DNA of 5,140 bases, from positions 1,957 through 7,096 of the forward strand of contig PMZX01000462.1 of assembly GCA_003170035.1 (NCBI GenBank). Direction: 5' to 3'. Below, one piece after another: positions 1 through 5,140 of the stretch; position 1 is the first letter of the stretch, and each line of letters starts with the position of its first letter. Below the pieces are notes generated by a model, which saw only the letters and a list, made by a program, of their open reading frames with translations, searched no databases and had not been told where the DNA came from. The DNA is from Myxococcales bacterium. GTDB lineage: Bacteria > Myxococcota_A > Polyangia > Fen-1088. The position numbers and the translations under genes were made by a program.

Positions 1-2282
1 GGCGCCACCTCGGCCTTGCGCCGGCGCATGACAAAGGGACGGATGCGCTGGCGCAGATTCGCGGCGGCGCCGGGCATGCCGTCAGCCACCGGGCGGGCAA
101 ACTCGGCGTCGAATTCGCGCCGGCCGCCCAGCAGGCCGCGGTTGGCAAAGTGCATGAGGCTCCACAGTTCGTCGAGTCGATTCTCGACGGGCGTGCCGGT
201 CATGGCGATGCGGAACTCGGCGGAAAGCGCGTAGGCGGCGCGGGCCACCTGACTATCGGGGTTCTTGATGGCTTGCGCCTCGTCGATCACCACCAGGTCG
301 AAGGGTTTTGCGGACAACTCCGCGCTGTCGAGGCGCAAGATTGCGTAGGTTGTGAGCGTGACGTCGGCGTTCTGGTCGAGCTTGCGGGCCGGGCCGTGGT
401 ACACGGTGACCCGCAAAGAGGGACGGAAGCGCAAGAGCTCGGCTTCCCAGTTGGGCAATACGCTGGTGGGAGCCACGACCAGGCACTTCTTCTCAAACAG
501 GCACATGGCCTCGATGGTCTTCCCCAGGCCCATGTCGTCGGCGAGAATGCCGCCCAGACCCACACTGCGCAGAAAGGCCAGCCAGTTGACCGCGATCTTC
601 TGGTAGGGCCGCAGAGTGGCGCGCAGATCCTCGGGCAGCTTTGCCTCGGGCAGGCGTTCGAAGCTTTCAGCGAGCGGCGCCAGGCGATCCAGCCCGGCGG
701 GCGGTGGCTGATCGAGATCGTCGCACAGGCCGGCCAGCGCGAGCAAGGCATGATTGGCGATGCGGCCGTCGGCCGCGCGGGCCGCGAGCAGGCGCGCCAG
801 GACTGCGCCGTGCTTGTCGAGCCAGGCCTGCGGCAGAGGTGCGAAACCGCCGCCCTGAAGTGGAACCAGGCCCAGGCCATCTTCCCAGGCGCGAATCACC
901 GTAACTGCGTCGACGGAATGCGGCCCAGGCCCGAGTGCGCGCTGCACCGCCTCGGTCTCGCCCACGACAGTGAAGGTGAAATCGAAACCAGCCTGCGGAA
1001 CGCCGTTGCCCGACGCGGGTAGATCGCGCACCTGCATGTTGGGTTCCAGGCGCACGCGCGCACCCAGCAGGCGCGCCCCGTCGCCAGCCAGATCGCCACG
1101 CCAGCGCTTGACCTTGTCCACGAAGCGCGCGGTGTCCGCGCCCTCGAAGGTGGAGCGCCGGCCCGGCATGAGATCGAGATCGGAGCGCAGTTTCTCGACC
1201 AGGCGGCGCTCGGCCGGCTCGTCGCGCACCGGCACCGGGCCGGACAGGTGGACCATGCGGCCGTCGTCGATGCGTACGCAAGGCGGGTTGCCGTAGACCA
1301 GCTTGGGCAGGACCGCCAGCGACGATCCCAACTGGCTCATGTCCAGCACCAGGCGCGGGGCCAGGCCGCGCACGATCTTGGGCAAGCGTTTGCTGCGCAC
1401 CTCGACGGCCATCCGGCGCGAGAGATCAGGCAGCACGCGGGTCGCCACCTCGGCCAGCTGTCCCGGAGCGTAGCGCTGGACGATGGGCAGGTTCTGCAGC
1501 CAGGCGCCGCACAGTTCGATCTCGCCGTGGCGGGCGAGCGCCTCGCCGGCCAGCACCAGACCAGCGCTGGGCACCGAGGTGATGCGCGGATCGCGATGGA
1601 TGGTGACCACGACCTCGTCGCCGCGATCTTCGACCAAGGCGCTGGGCAGGATTTCTTCTTCGGACATGGCCACTTCTCGGCCGTCGAGAAAGACCAGGCG
1701 GGCGCCCACCAGCACCCGCACCAGGGCGTCCAGCTTGGGCGGAGGCAGTGTGCCGCGGCTACCCGATTCCAGCATGCGATCTGCTTGCAGATCGTACTGC
1801 TCGACGTGCAGATTGCGGACCTCGGCCGGCCGGGAAAGCAGGGCCGACAGTGTGCCCTCAAGCGGGGTCTCGCCGCCGTCGCCGCGCACCACGAAGCGCC
1901 GCAGTTGCAAGCCGCCTGGGATTTGTGAAAAGCGGTACACGATGCGCGCCCATGTCTCGTCGGCTTTGGGCAGGGGCTTGGCCTCCGCATCGCCCGCCGT
2001 CGCGGCCTCGCCCTGGCCCAGAGCAATTGCTGCAGCGGCCAGGTGCTCGCAGGGGCGCACCCGACCAGGACAGTCGCAGTCCCACTCGTTCTCGCCGGGA
2101 TACAACACCACTGTGGGCGCCACGGCCCGGCCCGGGCTGCGCACGCGCAGAACGATCTCCTCATCGTTGCGGGATTCCACAGCTACCGCCCCGGCGCGCA
2201 CCAGGTTCACGCCACTGGACCACAGGCCGGCCTTGCATGATCTGCGCAGCGAGGCCAACAGCTTGATCAGGGGGTCAGGCAT
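1..2282 (-). CDS. SWIM zinc-finger SNF2-family helicase/ATPase, 3' end cut off by window edge
   Basis: Reading the minus strand from the ATG at 2282-2280, I translate 760 codons to the left edge with no stop. An in-frame TGA (2285-2283) sits directly before this ATG, so no earlier start is possible in this frame. Residues 69-80 form a SWIM finger, C69-x-C71-x6-C78-x-H80. Residues 321-350 (LVYGNPP, then RDEPAERR a little later) resemble in position and style the bacterial SNF2-associated region; that is inference. The SNF2 N-terminal motor begins near residue 557: LRPYQ (557-561), Walker A DDMGLGKT (582-589), VVAPTS (602-607, motif Ia), DEAQ (667-670, motif II) with IKN following, and TGTP (695-698, motif III) with ENRLDELW. 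RPFVMRRRK (748-756) marks the end of lobe 1. Motifs IV-VI must lie beyond the window. Members of this superfamily are ATP-driven double-stranded DNA translocases or remodellers; strand-separating activity should not be assumed, and the substrate is unknown. No strong Shine-Dalgarno precedes the start. The gene lies 68 bases downstream of icd on the same strand. Confidence 0.93.
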   Translation of the reverse strand, partial: MPDPLIKLLASLRRSCKAGLWSSGVNLVRAGAVAVESRNDEEIVLRVRSPGRAVAPTVVLYPGENEWDCDCPGRVRPCEHLAAAAIALGQGEAATAGDAEAKPLPKADETWARIVYRFSQIPGGLQLRRFVVRGDGGETPLEGTLSALLSRPAEVRNLHVEQYDLQADRMLESGSRGTLPPPKLDALVRVLVGARLVFLDGREVAMSEEEILPSALVEDRGDEVVVTIHRDPRITSVPSAGLVLAGEALARHGEIELCGAWLQNLPIVQRYAPGQLAEVATRVLPDLSRRMAVEVRSKRLPKIVRGLAPRLVLDMSQLGSSLAVLPKLVYGNPPCVRIDDGRMVHLSGPVPVRDEPAERRLVEKLRSDLDLMPGRRSTFEGADTARFVDKVKRWRGDLAGDGARLLGARVRLEPNMQVRDLPASGNGVPQAGFDFTFTVVGETEAVQRALGPGPHSVDAVTVIRAWEDGLGLVPLQGGGFAPLPQAWLDKHGAVLARLLAARAADGRIANHALLALAGLCDDLDQPPPAGLDRLAPLAESFERLPEAKLPEDLRATLRPYQKIAVNWLAFLRSVGLGGILADDMGLGKTIEAMCLFEKKCLVVAPTSVLPNWEAELLRFRPSLRVTVYHGPARKLDQNADVTLTTYAILRLDSAELSAKPFDLVVIDEAQAIKNPDSQVARAAYALSAEFRIAMTGTPVENRLDELWSLMHFANRGLLGGRREFDAEFARPVADGMPGAAANLRQRIRPFVMRRRKAEVA

Positions 2283-2307
2283 TCAACGGGTAGGCGGCCG
2301 AGAACAT

Positions 2308-2334
2308 TGAGGGGACAGAGAGGGCGCAGAGGGC
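2308..2334 (-). repeat. Three imperfect 9-base pyrimidine-rich tandem units between icd and the SNF2 gene
   Basis: Read on the minus strand, 2334 to 2308 falls into three consecutive 9-base units: GCCCTCTGC, GCCCTCTCT and GTCCCCTCA. The first two share seven leading bases and the third is degenerate. The tract lies 26 bases upstream of the SNF2-gene ATG and just downstream of the icd stop. Being pyrimidine-rich on the transcribed-sense strand, it offers no Shine-Dalgarno match. Whether it is a regulatory element, a dispersed intergenic repeat, or simple low-complexity drift cannot be told from one copy. Confidence 0.5.
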
Positions 2335-2350
2335 GAGGTTCGGGGCGCTC

Positions 2351-3595
<1,245 letters not shown>

Positions 3596-3676
3596 GTTCT
3601 TGAACTATCACGGTCACGGCCAATAGTCGACCGGGGAAGTCCGCATTAGCGCCCGCTTCCTGCGGTAAAGACTGGC

Positions 3677-3693
3677 GGGCCGGCTATCGGCCC
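3677..3693 (-). terminator. Possible intrinsic terminator after metG
   Basis: Seven bases past the metG stop codon, the minus strand reads GGGCCG-ATAGC-CGGCCC, a perfect 6-base-pair all-GC stem with a 5-base loop, extendable by a T-G wobble. The downstream T tract is weak: GCCAGTCTTTACC, with the nearest T run (3670-3668) about seven bases after the stem. The position suits a metG terminator, but the poor T run means it may only pause or attenuate, or protect the 3' end. It would separate metG from icd. Confidence 0.4.
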
Positions 3694-3700
3694 AACCTCC

Positions 3701-5140
3701 CTACTTGACCTTCGCCCCCGGTGGAACCTCGCGATCGAAACTGCACAGGGCAAGGATCTGGTCCCCGCCAGCGGCCAGGATCATGCCCTGGGACATGACG
3801 CCCCGGATCTTGGCCGGCTTCAGGTTGGCGAAGTAGAGCACGGTGCGGCCGATCAGATCAGCGGGCGCATAGGTGCCGGCGATACCCGAGATCACCGTGC
3901 GCTGCTCGCCACCCAGATCGAGCGTCAGCTTGAGCAGCTTGTCGGTCTTGGGCACCGTCTCGGCTTGTAGAACTTTGGCGGTGCGCAGATCCAGCCTCTG
4001 GAAGTCCTCGATGGTGATCTCGGCAACCGGCTGGCCGGGCGTGCTGGCGGCCACCGCAACCTCGACCGGCGGGGTCTGGTCGAGCCAGGCAGCGATCAGC
4101 TCTTTCTGTCGATCGGGCTCGACGCGCGGGAAAATGGGCTTGGGCTCGCACAGCTTGCCACCCGGCCAGCCGCCCCAGTCCTCGACCGGCCACAGGCCCA
4201 GGTCCTGTTCGCGCCCGATCTGGCGCAGGATCTCGCGTGCCGAGGCCGGCATGGCCGGCGCAATCATCATGGCCGCCCGGCGAATCACCTCGCAGGTGTT
4301 GGCCAGGACGTCGCGCAGCTCGGCGGTCTGGCCAGCCTTTTTCAGTTTCCAGGGCGCGGTGCGATCCAGGTACACGTTGCCGGCGCGGATCATGGACCAG
4401 GTCGCCTCCAGCGCGCGCGAGGGCTGGAACTCGTCCCACGCCCTGGTGGTGGCCATGGTCGCCTCGCGCGCGCCGGTGCGCAGCACCAGCTCCTCCTCGG
4501 ACAGCGGATCGCCCGCGGAGTAGCCGCATCGGTGGGAGGCATCGAGCCCGTCGGAGAGCGCACGGGCCAAGGACACCGTACGATTGACCAGATTTCCGAG
4601 GTCATTGCCCAGATCGGACTCGTGCCGCTGGAACAGGGCCTCGTAGGTGAAGTCGCCGTCGCCCCCCAATGAGTATTCGCGTAGCACGAAATAGCGAAGC
4701 GTATCGGCGCCCAGCTCACCGGCGACCAGGTTGGGGTCCACGCGCGTGGCCGGGATGGACTTTGAAATCTTCTGCCCTTTGACCGTGATGTAGCCGTGGC
4801 AGAAGACGCCCTTGGGCGGCGGCAGCCCGGCCGACAGCAAGAAGGCGGGCCAGTACACCGCGTGGAAACGCAGGATGTCTTTCGCGATGAGGTGGGTACA
4901 CGCACCCCACAGCGCCTGGCTGTGCGGGTCGCTGAGCACCCGATCAGGCCCGCCCAGGGCGGAGACGTAGTTGGTCAAGGCGTCCAGCCACACGTACACG
5001 ACATGCTTCGGGTCGTTGGGCACGGGGATGCCCCACTTGACCGAAGTGCGCGAGATAGAGAGGTCACGCAGCCCGCCCTTCACGAACTCGGTGACTTCGT
5101 TCTTGCGCGACTCGGGCCGGATGAACCCGGGCTGCCCATA
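3701..5140 (-). CDS. metG: Methionyl-tRNA synthetase, N-terminal part cut off by window edge
   Basis: This class I aminoacyl-tRNA synthetase activates methionine with ATP and charges tRNA-Met, including the initiator, in the cytosol. The 479 visible residues run unbroken from the right edge to the TAG at 3703-3701. The frame continues upstream of the GTG codon at 5083-5081 (YGQPGFIRPESR then NEVTEF), so that GTG is internal and not the start. The HIGH motif and zinc-knuckle insert are outside the window. Using visible-residue numbering, the fragment has YVWLDALTNY (about 49-58), then HLIAKDI with D88, FH with H93 and W97 (methionine and ATP pocket), and the ATP-site signature KISKS at 124-128. 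The anticodon-binding helical domain keeps N183 and R187 (NLVNR) and P263-W264 (APW), matching E. coli N391, R395 and P460-W461. Residues from about 374 to 479 form the fused tRNA-binding OB domain (DLRTAKV, VISGIAG, LKPAKIRGVMSQGM), which in other MetRS aids tRNA binding and dimerisation. A GC hairpin follows the stop codon. Confidence 0.97.
   Translation of the reverse strand, partial: YGQPGFIRPESRKNEVTEFVKGGLRDLSISRTSVKWGIPVPNDPKHVVYVWLDALTNYVSALGGPDRVLSDPHSQALWGACTHLIAKDILRFHAVYWPAFLLSAGLPPPKGVFCHGYITVKGQKISKSIPATRVDPNLVAGELGADTLRYFVLREYSLGGDGDFTYEALFQRHESDLGNDLGNLVNRTVSLARALSDGLDASHRCGYSAGDPLSEEELVLRTGAREATMATTRAWDEFQPSRALEATWSMIRAGNVYLDRTAPWKLKKAGQTAELRDVLANTCEVIRRAAMMIAPAMPASAREILRQIGREQDLGLWPVEDWGGWPGGKLCEPKPIFPRVEPDRQKELIAAWLDQTPPVEVAVAASTPGQPVAEITIEDFQRLDLRTAKVLQAETVPKTDKLLKLTLDLGGEQRTVISGIAGTYAPADLIGRTVLYFANLKPAKIRGVMSQGMILAAGGDQILALCSFDREVPPGAKVK

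Noticed and set aside
150..1022. A 290-residue plus-strand open frame opposite the SNF2 gene
   Set aside because: It shows no recognisable domain and is antisense to a frame carrying clear SNF2 motifs. Long antisense frames are expected in GC-rich coding DNA.
1337..2164. A 275-residue minus-strand frame in another register, and plus-strand frames at 1248-1928 and 1483-2310
   Set aside because: Their composition is typical of shifted GC-rich codons (runs of Arg, Ala, Pro, Cys, Ser), and the SWIM and SNF2 motifs fall in a different, continuously open frame.
2272..2307. A 10-codon mini-frame (ATG at 2307, ending TGA) overlapping the SNF2-gene start, which could couple translation
   Set aside because: It lacks any ribosome-binding site and a frame this short is expected by chance.
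2283..2350. Intrinsic terminator or strong promoter between icd and the SNF2 gene
   Set aside because: No stable hairpin with a T run and no convincing -35/-10 pair could be seen.
5081..5083. GTG as the start of metG
   Set aside because: Homologous MetRS sequence continues upstream in frame to the window edge, so this codon is an internal valine.

Overview
This window is a GC-rich stretch of ordinary bacterial chromosome. All three supportable genes lie on the minus strand and read right to left: metG (5' part cut off by the right edge), icd (complete), and a SWIM zinc-finger SNF2-family ATPase (3' part cut off by the left edge). I see no tRNA, rRNA, CRISPR array, insertion sequence or phage-type gene. 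Coding density is high, and the only non-coding stretches are about 100 bases (3596-3700) and 68 bases (2283-2350).

Layout. Bases 5140-3701 encode the C-terminal 479 residues of methionyl-tRNA synthetase: the end of the catalytic domain with a KISKS signature, the anticodon-binding helical domain, and a fused tRNA-binding OB domain. A short GC hairpin follows its stop codon. Bases 3595-2351 encode a full 414-residue NADP-dependent isocitrate dehydrogenase very close to E. coli Icd, including the serine targeted by AceK in enteric bacteria. After a 68-base gap containing three imperfect 9-base pyrimidine-rich repeats, the frame from 2282 to the left edge is open for 760 codons. It encodes an N-terminal SWIM CxC-CxH finger, a long middle region, and the first RecA-like lobe of a SNF2 motor. 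The second lobe lies outside the window. Because this frame has no stop codon inside the window, it is easy to miss behind its shadow frames.

Organism. The GC-rich codon use, the Icd type and the SWIM-SNF2 architecture suggest a GC-rich Gram-negative such as a myxobacterium-like deltaproteobacterium. This placement is an impression from sequence style and is weak.

How the genes relate. Translation (MetG), the TCA cycle (Icd) and a DNA- or nucleoprotein-remodelling ATPase share orientation but no obvious pathway. The putative terminator after metG suggests metG ends its own unit. Icd and the ATPase gene could be co-transcribed, as no convincing terminator separates them. I found no previously undescribed system here; the most worthwhile item is the SWIM-SNF2 protein and its details.
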